64,000 nt of DNA from Pontibacterium sinense (GCF_015209595.1 NZ_JADEYS010000002.1:186001-250000); one strand, 5' to 3'. Positions 54,059-63,438 are shown, counted from the stretch's first letter. The notes: generated from the sequence alone by a model not told the origin. Translations and numbers: made by a program.

Positions 54059-55237
54059 ATGAAGGCAACCTTTAATCCTCCTGTACGTACACTGATGGGC
54101 CCTGGGCCCTCTGACGTAAGTCCACGTGTATTGTCTGCAATGGCTCGTCCGACGATTGGTCATCTTGATCCTGAGTTCATCCGCATGATGGATGAGATCA
54201 AGGAGATGCTGCAGCTTCTCTTTAAAACCAAAAGCCCTCTGACAATGCCGGTATCTGCACCGGGTTCTGCGGGCATGGAAGCATGCTTCGTCAATCTGGT
54301 TGAACCGGGCGATAAAGTCGTTGTATGCCAGAATGGTGTATTTGGCGGCCGGATGAAAGAGAACGTTGAGCGTTTTGGTGGTGAAGCCATCATGGTGCAA
54401 GACGACTGGGGTAAACCGGTAGATCTGGATAAGGTTGAAAAAGCGCTGGCGGATAACGACAACGTTAAAGCTTTGGCGTTTGTTCATGCGGAAACGTCTA
54501 CCGGTGTTCGCTCTGATGCAGAATCCCTGTGTGCGCTTGCGCAGAAGTACGGTTGCCTGAGCATTGTTGATGCAGTGACTTCGCTGGGTGGTATCGATGT
54601 GGACATGGATGGCTGGGGAATTGATGCGATCTACTCCGGTACCCAGAAGTGTCTGTCCTGCCCGCCGGGAATTTCACCCGTTGCGTTTGGTGAGAAGGCG
54701 ATCGACGCTGTTAAAAACCGTAAAACACCGGTACCTAGCTGGTTCTTGGATAAAAACCTTGTAATGGGCTATTGGGGTGGTGGCGGCAAGCGTGCTTACC
54801 ATCATACGGCTCCAGTTAACTCCTTATACGCACTGCACGAATCTCTGGTTATGCTGCACGAGGAAGGCATGGAAAATGCGTGGCAGCGCCATCAGCTCCA
54901 TCACGATGCACTGCGTGCAGGTCTTGAGGCAATGGGTGTTAATTTCCTGGTGGACGAAGAATGCCGTCTGCCTCAGCTGAACACGGTGTTTGTACCTGAA
55001 GGTGTTGATGAAGCAGAAGTACGTACTCGACTGTTGAATGAATACAGCCTTGAGATCGGTGCGGGCTTAGGTGCGCTGGCGGGTAAAGTATGGCGTATCG
55101 GCTTGATGGGCAGCGCTTGCAACCGTCGGAATGTCATGTTCTGTCTGTCTGCGCTGGAGAATACACTGTCTTCAATGAACGCACCTATCACACGTGGTGT
55201 CGCAGCATTGGCGGCAGAAGCCGTTTACAACGCCTGA
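54059..55237 (+). CDS. Alanine/serine-glyoxylate aminotransferase family
   Basis: 392-residue class V PLP enzyme: MGPGPSDVSPRVLSAM, GSAGMEACFVNLVEPG, DAVTSLGGIDVDMDGW and PLP Lys in YSGTQKCLSCPPG. Either serine-glyoxylate or alanine-glyoxylate transaminase. Hydroxypyruvate from the first would feed Hyi and the reductase at 47-48 kb. Lies 60 bases after mtnN. Confidence 0.85.
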   Translation: MKATFNPPVRTLMGPGPSDVSPRVLSAMARPTIGHLDPEFIRMMDEIKEMLQLLFKTKSPLTMPVSAPGSAGMEACFVNLVEPGDKVVVCQNGVFGGRMKENVERFGGEAIMVQDDWGKPVDLDKVEKALADNDNVKALAFVHAETSTGVRSDAESLCALAQKYGCLSIVDAVTSLGGIDVDMDGWGIDAIYSGTQKCLSCPPGISPVAFGEKAIDAVKNRKTPVPSWFLDKNLVMGYWGGGGKRAYHHTAPVNSLYALHESLVMLHEEGMENAWQRHQLHHDALRAGLEAMGVNFLVDEECRLPQLNTVFVPEGVDEAEVRTRLLNEYSLEIGAGLGALAGKVWRIGLMGSACNRRNVMFCLSALENTLSSMNAPITRGVAALAAEAVYNA

Positions 55238-55256
55238 TAGCGTTTGCTGATGCGAT

Positions 55257-55286
55257 AAAAAAGGGACCTTAAGGTCCCTTTTTTTT
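55257..55286. terminator. Symmetric bidirectional terminator
   Basis: A perfect palindrome built of AAAAAAGGGACCTT and AAGGTCCCTTTTTT serves both the aminotransferase and the converging TlpA-like gene. Confidence 0.92.
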
Positions 55287-55302
55287 GTGCTCAGTTATCG
55301 TG

Positions 55303-55806
55303 CTACGGTTTAAGTACAGACTCAATCAGCTTCACTTCGCGCTGTTCATCCCACTCACGGCTGCCTGAAATAGTTCTGACCAGCTTACCGTTGCGGTCAA
55401 ACAGGAAGCTCATAGGCAATCCTCGGATGCCCAGTTCATTAAACGTGCGGCCTTTTTCATCCAGCAAGATAGGAAAGGTCAGCTCTGTATCCAGCTCCAT
55501 CATAAAGCTTTCCACCGCGGCCTGCGTCTCGCCTGCGCTGATCGCAACAATTTCAAAGTCTTGTCCTGCAAATTTTTGATGCAAGCGTTCCATAGATGGC
55601 ATCTCTTTTACGCAGGGAGGGCACCAGGTTGCCCAGAAGTTCAATAGTACGACCTTGCCTTTGTATTCAGACAGCGATACTTCCTGCTTCTCAACATTAG
55701 GAAAGCTCAATTTGTAGAGGACGCTATTTGACGCAGACACTCCGTTAGAGGCGGTGAATATCACAGCAAATGCCAACCAGAGTGTAAGCAATTTATTTTT
55801 CATCAA
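55303..55806 (-). CDS. TlpA-like periplasmic thioredoxin
   Basis: 167 residues with signal peptide (KNKLLTLWLAFAVIFTASNG) and redox motif NFWATWCPPCVKEMPSM, cis-Pro in GIRGLPMSFLFDR. Reduces disulfides in the periplasm. ATG at 55806 or 55803 overlaps the end of the upstream hydrolase-like gene by 14 bases, so translation is coupled. Confidence 0.87.
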   Translation of the reverse strand: MMKNKLLTLWLAFAVIFTASNGVSASNSVLYKLSFPNVEKQEVSLSEYKGKVVLLNFWATWCPPCVKEMPSMERLHQKFAGQDFEIVAISAGETQAAVESFMMELDTELTFPILLDEKGRTFNELGIRGLPMSFLFDRNGKLVRTISGSREWDEQREVKLIESVLKP

Positions 55807-56539
55807 GCGTCTCCAAAATGTCGATTGCGGCCATTATATCCAGATGAAACCGTCTTTTGCGACTGATCTCGCTCTCGGTTAAATCAGGGCGCTGCCAAAA
55901 TCCATCCCGAACATCGGGAATCAGTCGTGAATGTACCGTTGCGCCGCTGATGCGTAGTGTATTTTCAACCTCGTCCATCCACCAGATACGTGTTGATTGA
56001 TTGGGTTGAAGAATCACCACGGGGGTCGAGCATTCAGCTGCGGCAGGTACAAATTCAACGGGCTGCATTGGTTGGGGCTGGCGCAAATAGATACTTGGAT
56101 TCAGTGCGATGAGGCCATTGATATATGAGCTATCTACTGCAATTCCATTGAGTGCTGCTACCGTCCCGCGACCTGCGCCTATCAAATAGACAGGCCCCGC
56201 TTCTTTTTGTTTCACGTAGTGAATAAAAGCGGAGATAAGTTTTCCATCCATTTCGGCCGGACTGGAGTAGCTACGTGGTAAGAAAAATGTTTCGAACCAA
56301 TTGGGTTGGTAAACCGTGATGCCGTGCTGGGCTAACGCTGTGGCAACCGGCTGAGAGGAAAACTCGCCGTAGTGAGGTTCGAACCAGATTATTGTTTTTT
56401 TCGGAGATTTCGATGGGTACAGCAGAAAAGGGATTTCCGTATCATCGATTTGTGCGCTATCGTCGATGACTATCTGTTGTCCGTAACTCTGGCTGCTCAG
56501 TAGCAGTAGTAGCATCAGTGTAATAAAAGGGCGCATCAT
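55793..56539 (-). CDS. Exported alpha/beta-hydrolase-like protein lacking the nucleophile
   Basis: 248 residues with signal peptide (MMRPFITLMLLLLLSSQSYG). The fold looks like an alpha/beta hydrolase (TIIWFEPHYGEFSS, YLIGAGRGTVAALN, GLIALNPSIYL) of DUF3530 type, but the nucleophile elbow reads GAGRG where GxSxG is expected, so no catalytic Ser. Possibly a non-enzymatic partner of the TlpA protein. Confidence 0.65.
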   Translation of the reverse strand: MMRPFITLMLLLLLSSQSYGQQIVIDDSAQIDDTEIPFLLYPSKSPKKTIIWFEPHYGEFSSQPVATALAQHGITVYQPNWFETFFLPRSYSSPAEMDGKLISAFIHYVKQKEAGPVYLIGAGRGTVAALNGIAVDSSYINGLIALNPSIYLRQPQPMQPVEFVPAAAECSTPVVILQPNQSTRIWWMDEVENTLRISGATVHSRLIPDVRDGFWQRPDLTESEISRKRRFHLDIMAAIDILETLDEK

Positions 56540-56620
56540 AACGAGATAAATTAGCTATTTCTAAATTAAATGGCATTTTAACACTACGTGGCAGCCACGT
56601 TAAATCGGGAAAGAAAGAGT

Positions 56621-57490
56621 ATGAAAGTCGCATTTATCGGATTGGGTGTTATGGGTTTCCCCATGGCCGGACATCTTCAGAATAATGGCCATCAGGTCAC
56701 GGTTTATAATCGCACGGCAGCGAAGGCGCAGCAGTGGGTTGAAGAATATAAAGGCGAGATGGCCGATACGCCGGCTAAGGCTGCCACGGATGCGGAGATA
56801 GTATTTACCTGTGTCGGGAATGACGACGATCTGCGTTCTGTTGTGCTGGGCGACACGGGTGTTTTTTCCGGTATGCGTGCAGGCGCGATCTTGGTTGATC
56901 ACACAACCGCGTCTGCTGAGGTCGCTCGTGAGCTAAACGATGTTGCCGCAGAACAAAATCTGGGCTTCCTGGATGCGCCTGTTTCAGGTGGTCAGGCGGG
57001 CGCTGAAAATGGTGTGTTAAGCGTAATGATTGGCGGTGAGCAAGCCGTGTTCGATAAGATCAATCCAGTGATTGCAGCCTATTCAAAAGCCGCTGAATTG
57101 ATGGGCCCCGCTGGCAGTGGTCAGTTGGCGAAAATGGTTAACCAAATCTGTATCGCAGGTTTGGTACAAGGTTTGTCTGAAGGTATTCATTTTGCCAAGC
57201 GTGCGGGTTTGGATGTTAAAAAACTGTGCAGTGTGATTCAGCATGGGGCTGCGGGTTCCTGGCAGATGGTCAATCGTCATGAAACTATGGTCGAAAATGA
57301 GTTCGACTTTGGTTTTGCAGTGGATTGGATGAGAAAGGACCTGAATATCACCCTTGATGAAGCCCGCAAGAACGGAGCGCAGCTGCCTGTGACCGCATTA
57401 GTTGATCAGTTTTATGCAGAAGTTCAAAAGAGTGGAGGCAGTCGCTGGGATACATCTAGTCTGATTCACCGTCTTGAGCGAGACAGCTGA
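56621..57490 (+). CDS. Beta-hydroxyacid dehydrogenase (HIBADH/GlxR family)
   Basis: 289 residues from ATG 56621 (GGGAAAGAAAGAG upstream). AFIGLGVMGFPMAGHLQ cofactor motif, LDAPVSGGQAGAENGVLSV, catalytic Lys in GSGQLAKMVNQI. Paralogue of the enzyme at 47857. Substrate uncertain: 3-hydroxyisobutyrate, tartronate semialdehyde or a similar acid. Confidence 0.85.
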   Translation: MKVAFIGLGVMGFPMAGHLQNNGHQVTVYNRTAAKAQQWVEEYKGEMADTPAKAATDAEIVFTCVGNDDDLRSVVLGDTGVFSGMRAGAILVDHTTASAEVARELNDVAAEQNLGFLDAPVSGGQAGAENGVLSVMIGGEQAVFDKINPVIAAYSKAAELMGPAGSGQLAKMVNQICIAGLVQGLSEGIHFAKRAGLDVKKLCSVIQHGAAGSWQMVNRHETMVENEFDFGFAVDWMRKDLNITLDEARKNGAQLPVTALVDQFYAEVQKSGGSRWDTSSLIHRLERDS

Positions 57491-57555
57491 ACCCCGATAT
57501 AATGCGCTTCGAATTAAGAGCAACACTATAACTATTATTATTCGAGGACAGTTCT

Positions 57556-57693
57556 ATGGATAAGTACGCATTGATCTCTTTTGCGCCAAGTATTGCAATT
57601 GTAGTGGCTATGTTGGTTATGACCGGCGTGGGCATCAAATTGCTGAAAGGTGCAATCGAAAAAGACGCAGAAGCGGCGACTAACGCGAAGTAA
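57556..57693 (+). CDS. 45-residue single-helix membrane protein
   Basis: ATG 57556 has CGAGGACA upstream and encodes 45 residues: MDKYALISFAPSIAIVVAML continuing hydrophobic to about 31, then a charged tail (KGAIEKDAEAATNAK). TATAAT-like bases at about 57498 and a terminator at 57702-57729 make it an independent unit. No family known. Confidence 0.65.
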   Translation: MDKYALISFAPSIAIVVAMLVMTGVGIKLLKGAIEKDAEAATNAK

Positions 57694-57701
57694 TACCCTT
57701 G

Positions 57702-57735
57702 CCGGATACTTGTTTTTGCAGGTATCCGGTTCTCT
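57702..57735 (+). terminator. Terminator of the 45-residue gene
   Basis: CCGGATAC (57702-57709) and GTATCCGG (57722-57729) form the stem; T-rich bases follow. Confidence 0.7.
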
Positions 57736-57768
57736 GTTTGATGTGGCTTCCCTAAGATCTTTACTTAT

Positions 57769-58632
57769 CTACCAGTCGTTTTGTACAACAAAACCACGAT
57801 CCTTTTCTTTCCAGCCTTCTTCTGCTTTTTCTAACCTGACAACAAGCTGCGGATGCCTCTGTTCTTCCAGATGGCTAGATAGTGCTTCTGATGTCATAAG
57901 TTGGCTTTCAGGCTGGTCTGGGCAAGATAACCAGTACGGTTTATTTAAAATCAGATAGCGAAGCTGATCTTCGAGGATCGTCGGTAACTGCTGATTCCTA
58001 AGCCACCATCCTTGTTGGTGCTTCGGGTTGATGTCGGGATGCAGGCGTTGAGGGCAGGGAGGGGTGGCGAATGGGTAGAATAGATAGCCCTGAATCAGAA
58101 TGAGTGTGTGGTTGGGAATAAGGTTCAGGTTGTCAGCCGCTTCGCGTCCGTCAGGCGTTTTGCTTAGCCTGATCTGCTTGTTAAGCATCTTATTCCATTT
58201 GAGGTCAAGGCGATCTCGTCGGTTAGGGCCTTCGTATTGTTTAAGGTTAGACTCATCACCAGTACACAAATAAAACTTAACTGCGCATTCTATGTGATAA
58301 GCATCGGTGTCATTAAATCGTACTAGGAAATCATATTCGCCAAGCGTTTTCGTCTTGCTTCTGACCTGTATATTTCTTTTTAACTCAATGGGTTGAAGTG
58401 CCTTTGTAAGAATGTGATTTAATAAGTTCTCATAATAGAATCCTAATCGATGTTGCCAGAAATCAGGTTCAAATACGGTAGATTCATCCTGCTGTGGCAT
58501 GTGGCTCTGATCATGCAGCCAATGTGTTGCATCGTGCTCGGCAGGGATAGACATCAGGGGTGGTGAATTCAGCAACCAACGAATGTCCCTATGAATCTGT
58601 TGTGTAATGAAAGAATCAGTTAACAAAACCAC
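57769..58632 (-). CDS. DUF1853 family protein
   Basis: 287 residues of the DUF1853 family (QQIHRDIRWLLNSPPL, FYYENLLNHIL, LGEYDFLVRF, HIECAVKFYLC). The E-x-D and E-x-x-x-K pattern in the last two strings looks like a PD-(D/E)xK nuclease core, but that is by eye. Function unknown; single gene convergent with the small membrane gene. Confidence 0.8.
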   Translation of the reverse strand: MVLLTDSFITQQIHRDIRWLLNSPPLMSIPAEHDATHWLHDQSHMPQQDESTVFEPDFWQHRLGFYYENLLNHILTKALQPIELKRNIQVRSKTKTLGEYDFLVRFNDTDAYHIECAVKFYLCTGDESNLKQYEGPNRRDRLDLKWNKMLNKQIRLSKTPDGREAADNLNLIPNHTLILIQGYLFYPFATPPCPQRLHPDINPKHQQGWWLRNQQLPTILEDQLRYLILNKPYWLSCPDQPESQLMTSEALSSHLEEQRHPQLVVRLEKAEEGWKEKDRGFVVQNDW

Positions 58633-58689
58633 CTCTTAGGCTTTAAAGTAATGGCTGGTGCTCCATAAGTATTTAACAGGATTTTTGGA

Positions 58690-58992
58690 ATGAGCAAATC
58701 TGATTCGGCAAAAACACCGCTTAATGAGCGAGAACGTAATCCACTGTTATCTGAAACCGATATCAACTACATTCTGCTTAATGGTGCACAAATTGCTCTT
58801 ACAAAGCTTAAACGTGCGAAGTCTACGGAGAATAGCCTGTTTTACTATGCAGAAATTGGTGCTTATCTGGAAGTGTCTCTGTCGCGTGGTGCTGGGATTA
58901 GCGACTCTACGCGTGAAGAGCTGCAGTTATTGCACCGTGAGGCAACTCATGAGCATATGAGTCACAATAAGGCGCTAAATCGCGCTGAATAA
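58690..58992 (+). CDS. Hypothetical 100-residue protein
   Basis: MSKSDSAKTPLNERERNPLL to ALNRAE: a hydrophilic, mainly helical protein with no Cys and no membrane helix. No family recognised. GGATTTTTGG precedes the ATG. It may share a transcript with uvrC, 74 bases downstream. Confidence 0.5.
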   Translation: MSKSDSAKTPLNERERNPLLSETDINYILLNGAQIALTKLKRAKSTENSLFYYAEIGAYLEVSLSRGAGISDSTREELQLLHREATHEHMSHNKALNRAE

Positions 58993-59066
58993 CTCCGCTT
59001 ATTCAGGGGCTAGCACGCTAGAGCTGTTGGTCTCACATCCTTGTAACGTCAGAGTCGTCGGCTGTT

Positions 59067-60908
59067 TTGAACACTGAAACTACTTCACCGCTTTTTGATT
59101 CCAAGTCCTTTCTTAGTCGATTAACCGGTCGCCCGGGTGTGTATCAGATGTTCGACATAGCGGGTGAGGTTTTATATGTCGGTAAGGCGAAAAACCTTAA
59201 AAAGCGCGTCAGCAGTTATTTTCGCAGCACCGGTCTTTCAATCAAGACGCAGGCGCTGGTTGGCAAAATTGCTGATATTGAAGTGACGGTAACCAACAGT
59301 GAAACCGAAGCGTTGCTGCTTGAGCAAAGCCTGATCAAGCAACAACGACCGCCTTACAACATTCTGCTTAGGGATGATAAATCCTATCCCTATATATTTG
59401 TTTCTGATAAAGACACCTATCCCGCCATTCGTTTTCACCGCGGCTCGCGACGTCGAAGTGGTCGATACTTTGGTCCTTTTCCCAGTGGCGGTGCGGTGCG
59501 CGAAAGCCTGAATCTTTTGCAAAAGATTTTTCGTATTCGTCAATGTGATGAGAGCTTCTTCAAGAATCGATCCCGACCCTGTCTGCAATACCAGATAAAG
59601 CGTTGTAGCGGGCCTTGTGTCGAGATGATTACGCCTGAACAATACCAGCAGGATATTCGTCGTGCGATGATGTTTCTTGATGGGAAGAGCAAGGTCATCA
59701 TGGAGGAACTGGGTGCAGAAATGGAAAAGGCATCCGAGAGTCTCGCCTTTGAGAAAGCAGCGGAATTTCGGGATCAGATTGTTAGCTTGCAGAAGGTTCA
59801 GGAGCAGCAGTATGTATTCGGTTCAGCTGGCGATGCCGATGTTTTGGGGTGTGCGCTTAAGCCAGGTGGTGCCTGTGTTCATATGCTGTTTGTACGTGGC
59901 GGGCGTATTATTGGTAGTAAAATCTTTCACCCTAAAGTCTCCGTTGAAGAAACAGAAGCGGATGTGTTGTCTGCATTTATTGCGCAATGGTATTTGTCAT
60001 CTCAACGCGAGATCCCAAACAGTGTAATCACCTCATATGCAGTCGACGATAAAGATTGTCTTGAAGAGGTATTAGGGGATAAGCGAAGCAAACGTGTTTC
60101 CGTGTCTCATAGTGTGCGTGGCGAGCGCGCGGGCTGGCAGCGACTAGCTCAAACTAACGCTGAGCAACATCTTGCCTCTCATCTCGCCAACAAGAAGAAC
60201 GTATATAATCGCTTTTTGGAGTTACAGGAATCGCTGACTTTGGATTCCGTGCCCCAGCGTTTGGAGTGTTTCGATATTAGCCATAGTTCGGGGGAGGCAA
60301 CGGTTGCGTCATGTGTTGTATTTGATCGTAACGGACCGCTTAAGCAGGATTACCGCACGTTCAATATTGAAGATATTACTGCCGGGGATGATTATGCGGC
60401 CATGCATCAAGCATTGATGCGGCGTTACACGCGCATCAAAAAAGGCGAAGGGAAACTGCCCGATATACTGTTGATCGATGGCGGTAAGGGTCAGGTCACG
60501 CAGGCAATGGATGTGCTGGAGGAGTTGCAGATTACTGAGGTGCAGGTTGTCGGCGTGGCAAAAGGCCCTACGCGTAAGGCTGGATTTGAAATCCTGATCA
60601 ATGGCCAAACGGGTGAAGAAATAACTCTGGCGGGTGATTCTAGTGCGCTCCATCTAGTGCAGCATATACGGGATGAAGCGCATCGTTTTGCGATTAACGG
60701 GCATCGTGCTCGGCGTGGTAAAGCGCGTAAGCAATCGGTGCTTGAGGGAATTGCGGGGGTCGGACCAAAGCGTCGACGTGAAATCCTGAAACATTTCGGT
60801 GGTTTGCAGGAGGTTGAGCGGGCGAGTGTTGAAGAAATTGCAAAAGTCTCTACCATAAGCCGGAAGCTCGCCGAGGAGGTTTACTTGGCGTTGCATCCAG
60901 AAGTTTGA
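59067..60908 (+). CDS. uvrC: Excinuclease ABC subunit C
   Basis: 613 residues. GIY-YIG nuclease at 15-100 ([24 protein letters not shown]), UvrB-binding helix near 205-240, RNase H-like nuclease ([27 protein letters not shown]) and C-terminal helix-hairpin-helix ([15 protein letters not shown]). TTG 59067 is needed to keep the N-terminus; the next ATG would delete part of the first motif. Overlaps the downstream region leading to pgsA. Confidence 0.93.
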   Translation: MNTETTSPLFDSKSFLSRLTGRPGVYQMFDIAGEVLYVGKAKNLKKRVSSYFRSTGLSIKTQALVGKIADIEVTVTNSETEALLLEQSLIKQQRPPYNILLRDDKSYPYIFVSDKDTYPAIRFHRGSRRRSGRYFGPFPSGGAVRESLNLLQKIFRIRQCDESFFKNRSRPCLQYQIKRCSGPCVEMITPEQYQQDIRRAMMFLDGKSKVIMEELGAEMEKASESLAFEKAAEFRDQIVSLQKVQEQQYVFGSAGDADVLGCALKPGGACVHMLFVRGGRIIGSKIFHPKVSVEETEADVLSAFIAQWYLSSQREIPNSVITSYAVDDKDCLEEVLGDKRSKRVSVSHSVRGERAGWQRLAQTNAEQHLASHLANKKNVYNRFLELQESLTLDSVPQRLECFDISHSSGEATVASCVVFDRNGPLKQDYRTFNIEDITAGDDYAAMHQALMRRYTRIKKGEGKLPDILLIDGGKGQVTQAMDVLEELQITEVQVVGVAKGPTRKAGFEILINGQTGEEITLAGDSSALHLVQHIRDEAHRFAINGHRARRGKARKQSVLEGIAGVGPKRRREILKHFGGLQEVERASVEEIAKVSTISRKLAEEVYLALHPEV

Positions 60909-60922
60909 CACACGAGGATAAC

Positions 60923-61483
60923 GTGCTGTTTTCGATGAAGATTCCTAATCTCCTCACACTTTTACGTATCGTTCTTATTCCGGTATTTGTTCTGGTGTTT
61001 TATTTGCCTTATAGCTGGGCTCCATATTGGGCAGGTTTTATTTTTGCATTAGCTGCAGTCACAGACTGGTTTGATGGTTATCTGGCTCGCAAGCTTAACC
61101 AGTTATCTCCCTTTGGCGCATTTCTTGATCCTGTTGCAGATAAGCTGATGGTTGCAATCGCGCTGGTTCTTGTGGTTGAGGCCTATGGCAGTCCAATTGT
61201 GACAGTGCCAGCGATGATTATTATTGGGCGCGAGATCGTGATATCTGCACTTCGAGAGTGGATGGCAGAGCTGGGTAAGCGTGGCAGCGTTGCGGTGTCC
61301 TATGTAGGCAAGGTGAAAACCAGTTTGCAAATGGGCGCAATATTCTTTCTAGTGCTGGCTGAGCCGGGTACAACTTTGGCTTGGGCTGCGATGGTTATGC
61401 TGTATCTTGCGGCAGCGTTAACGCTATGGTCTATGATTGAGTATCTGAAAGCAGCATGGCCAGATCTAACAAACGATCTGTAA
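60923..61483 (+). CDS. pgsA: Phosphatidylglycerophosphate synthase
   Basis: 186 residues from GTG 60923 (GAGGATAAC directly before); ATG 60935 is the alternative. CDP-alcohol phosphotransferase motif [19 protein letters not shown] with LDPVADK, and four or so membrane helices. Makes PGP from CDP-diacylglycerol. uvrC-pgsA-tRNA order is typical of gammaproteobacteria. Confidence 0.92.
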   Translation: MLFSMKIPNLLTLLRIVLIPVFVLVFYLPYSWAPYWAGFIFALAAVTDWFDGYLARKLNQLSPFGAFLDPVADKLMVAIALVLVVEAYGSPIVTVPAMIIIGREIVISALREWMAELGKRGSVAVSYVGKVKTSLQMGAIFFLVLAEPGTTLAWAAMVMLYLAAALTLWSMIEYLKAAWPDLTNDL

Positions 61484-61522
61484 GTGTTTAAAAAATAAGC
61501 GAAATATTTTCTTATTACAGTG

Positions 61523-61550
61523 TTGACATAGAACTGAGGGTCTCTATAAT
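61523..61550 (+). promoter_or_regulatory. Strong sigma-70 promoter for the tRNA cluster
   Basis: TTGACA at 61523-61528 and TATAAT at 61545-61550, spacer 16, both perfect consensus, with a start expected near 61557, just before the first tRNA. Confidence 0.9.
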
Positions 61551-61571
61551 ACGCACCACTTACTAAGCAGG

Positions 61572-61647
61572 GCGGAATTAGCTCAGTTGGTAGAGCGGGA
61601 CCTTGCCAAGGTTCAGGTCGTCGGTTCGAGCCCGATATTCCGCTCCA
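61572..61647 (+). tRNA. tRNA-Gly(GCC), copy 1
   Basis: 76 bases with encoded CCA. Acceptor stem GCGGAAT/ATTCCGC, anticodon GCC in CTTGCCAAG. Identical to the copies at 61961 and 62142. Confidence 0.97.
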
Positions 61648-61681
61648 TTCTACTTAGTAGGCGCCTTTAGGCAAAGAAAAT

Positions 61682-61755
61682 GGCTGGATGGCAGAGTGGT
61701 CATGCAGCGGACTGCAACTCCGTGTACGCCGGTTCGATTCCGACTCCAGCCTCCA
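61682..61755 (+). tRNA. tRNA-Cys(GCA), copy 1
   Basis: 74 bases with CCA. Acceptor stem GGCTGGA/TCCAGCC, anticodon GCA in ACTGCAACT, discriminator U73 as required for cysteinyl-tRNA synthetase. Confidence 0.96.
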
Positions 61756-61764
61756 TTTTCTTTC

Positions 61765-61851
61765 GCCCGGATGGTGAAATTGGTAGACACAAGAGACTTA
61801 AAATCTCTCGCTCGCAAGAGCGTGCCGGTTCGATTCCGGCTCCGGGCACCA
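61765..61851 (+). tRNA. tRNA-Leu(TAA)
   Basis: 87 bases with CCA and a long variable arm (CTCGCTCGCAAGAGC). Acceptor stem GCCCGGA/TCCGGGC, anticodon TAA in GACTTAAAATC. Confidence 0.97.
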
Positions 61852-61960
61852 AGCAGTTTCAGTAATTTAAAGATTTCTGATCAAAGGCTGTAGCAAGACA
61901 ATCTGCTATGAATTTACTACGAAGTTTGTTCGCAGTAAGTGAATTCAGATTTGGCACTAA

Positions 61961-62036
61961 GCGGAATTAGCTCAGTTGGTAGAGCGGGACCTTGCCAAGG
62001 TTCAGGTCGTCGGTTCGAGCCCGATATTCCGCTCCA
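61961..62036 (+). tRNA. tRNA-Gly(GCC), copy 2
   Basis: 76 bases, identical to copy 1. It lies 109 bases after tRNA-Leu, the longest gap in the cluster. Confidence 0.97.
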
Positions 62037-62053
62037 ACACTTCGGTGTAGTGT

Positions 62054-62127
62054 GGCGCGATGACAGAGTGGTTATGTAGCGGACTGCAACTCCGTCCACG
62101 CCGGTTCGATTCCGACTCGCGCCTCCA
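62054..62127 (+). tRNA. tRNA-Cys(GCA), copy 2, variant acceptor stem
   Basis: 74 bases with CCA. Acceptor stem GGCGCGA/TCGCGCC differs from copy 1 by paired changes; the D-arm and variable region also differ, while anticodon loop, T-arm and U73 are kept. Confidence 0.95.
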
Positions 62128-62141
62128 TTTTCAAGACCTAT

Positions 62142-62217
62142 GCGGAATTAGCTCAGTTGGTAGAGCGGGACCTTGCCAAGGTTCAGGTCGTCGGTTCGAG
62201 CCCGATATTCCGCTCCA
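62142..62217 (+). tRNA. tRNA-Gly(GCC), copy 3
   Basis: 76 bases, identical to copies 1 and 2; last of the array and followed by the terminator. Confidence 0.97.
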
Positions 62218-62230
62218 AATTCAAACAAAA

Positions 62231-62254
62231 AAGCCAGCTTATGCTGGCTTTTTT
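62231..62254 (+). terminator. tRNA cluster terminator
   Basis: AAGCCAGC (62231-62238), loop TTAT, GCTGGCTT (62243-62250), T-run. An A-run before the stem allows use from the gap side too. Confidence 0.92.
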
Positions 62255-62291
62255 GTGTCTGTCTGATTTCAGGGTGGCGCGTGTAGCGGTG

Positions 62292-63299
62292 TCACTCTGT
62301 ATTCATAAGGGCCACTGCTGTATCCAGCATTCGGTTTGAAAATCCCCATTCATTGTCATACCAGGCAAAAACCTTAATCATTGATTCGGTTGCATGTGTT
62401 TGGGTGCTATCAAAAATGCAGGATGCTGCATGATGATTAAAATCTGCTGACACTAGGGGTAGTTCGTTGTATTCAATGATGCCTCTGAAGTTGCTCTGTG
62501 CGGCGTTTTTTAGCAGTGCGTTTACTTCCTCTTCGCCGGTATGTTTGCTGGGAGTGAAGCTTAGGTCTACCAGTGAAACGTTAGGAGTAGGGACGCGTAC
62601 AGCAAGCCCTGTAAGTCGTCCTGCGAGTTCTGGTAATACCAGGCCGACAGCTTGAGCGGCTCCTGTCTTGGTTGGGATCATTGATAGTGCAGCTGCGCGC
62701 GCTCGATAAAGGTCGCTATGATGAGTATCTGAAAGGTGCTGGTCATTCGTGTAGGCGTGTATCGTTGTCATAATGCCTTCTCGAATACCGATTGCGTCGT
62801 TAAGTACTTTTGCCATTGGGGCTAGGCAGTTTGTTGTGCAGGATGCATTCGATATGATTTTGTGTTCGCTGGTTAAATGCTGATGGTTGACGCCATACAC
62901 AATTGTCGCATCAGCATCTTTTGCGGGAGCGGAAATAATGACCCGCTTGGCGCCTTGTTTTATGTGGCGGCTGGCATCTTCCCTATTGGTGAAGCGTCCG
63001 GTGCATTCAAAGACAATGTCAATGTCGAGATCGCTCCAGGGGAGGGCGTCCAGGTTTGATTCGCTCAGAATGGTGATGTTGTCGTTCTGGATGAGCATGC
63101 AGTTTCTTGTGGCTTCTACCTGATGCTCAAAGTGGCCGTGAACGCTATCGAACTCGGTTAGGTGTGCGTTGATGCGTGCATCTCCTAAGTCGTTGATGGC
63201 GACAATTGATATCTCTTCTGTTCTTTTTGCCTCGTACAAAGCGCGCAAAATCATGCGGCCAATGCGGCCGTAGCCATTAATTGCAACTCGAATGCTCAT
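62292..63299 (-). CDS. gap: Glyceraldehyde-3-phosphate dehydrogenase
   Basis: 335 residues from ATG 63299 (GGGAGATATC upstream, [15 protein letters not shown]); the longer frame to 63599 adds 100 junk-like residues over the next gene and is rejected. Catalytic Cys in [26 protein letters not shown] and [14 protein letters not shown] are classic. AINDL suggests NAD use. [10 protein letters not shown] replaces the more usual KYDSVHG, so erythrose-4-phosphate dehydrogenase-like activity is a minor alternative. Confidence 0.88.
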   Translation of the reverse strand: MSIRVAINGYGRIGRMILRALYEAKRTEEISIVAINDLGDARINAHLTEFDSVHGHFEHQVEATRNCMLIQNDNITILSESNLDALPWSDLDIDIVFECTGRFTNREDASRHIKQGAKRVIISAPAKDADATIVYGVNHQHLTSEHKIISNASCTTNCLAPMAKVLNDAIGIREGIMTTIHAYTNDQHLSDTHHSDLYRARAAALSMIPTKTGAAQAVGLVLPELAGRLTGLAVRVPTPNVSLVDLSFTPSKHTGEEEVNALLKNAAQSNFRGIIEYNELPLVSADFNHHAASCIFDSTQTHATESMIKVFAWYDNEWGFSNRMLDTAVALMNTE

Positions 63300-63438
63300 C
63301 GTGATATCTCCCTGATTCTTCGCTATCCCCGTCAGCATAGAAGAAATTTGTGTGTTGTGTTGTAAGCGGCTTTTCTTGTGCTGGTTATATTTTGGTCGGA
63401 GTTGAATAAAAAGCGTGCGATTCGTGGTTTGTTGGTAT

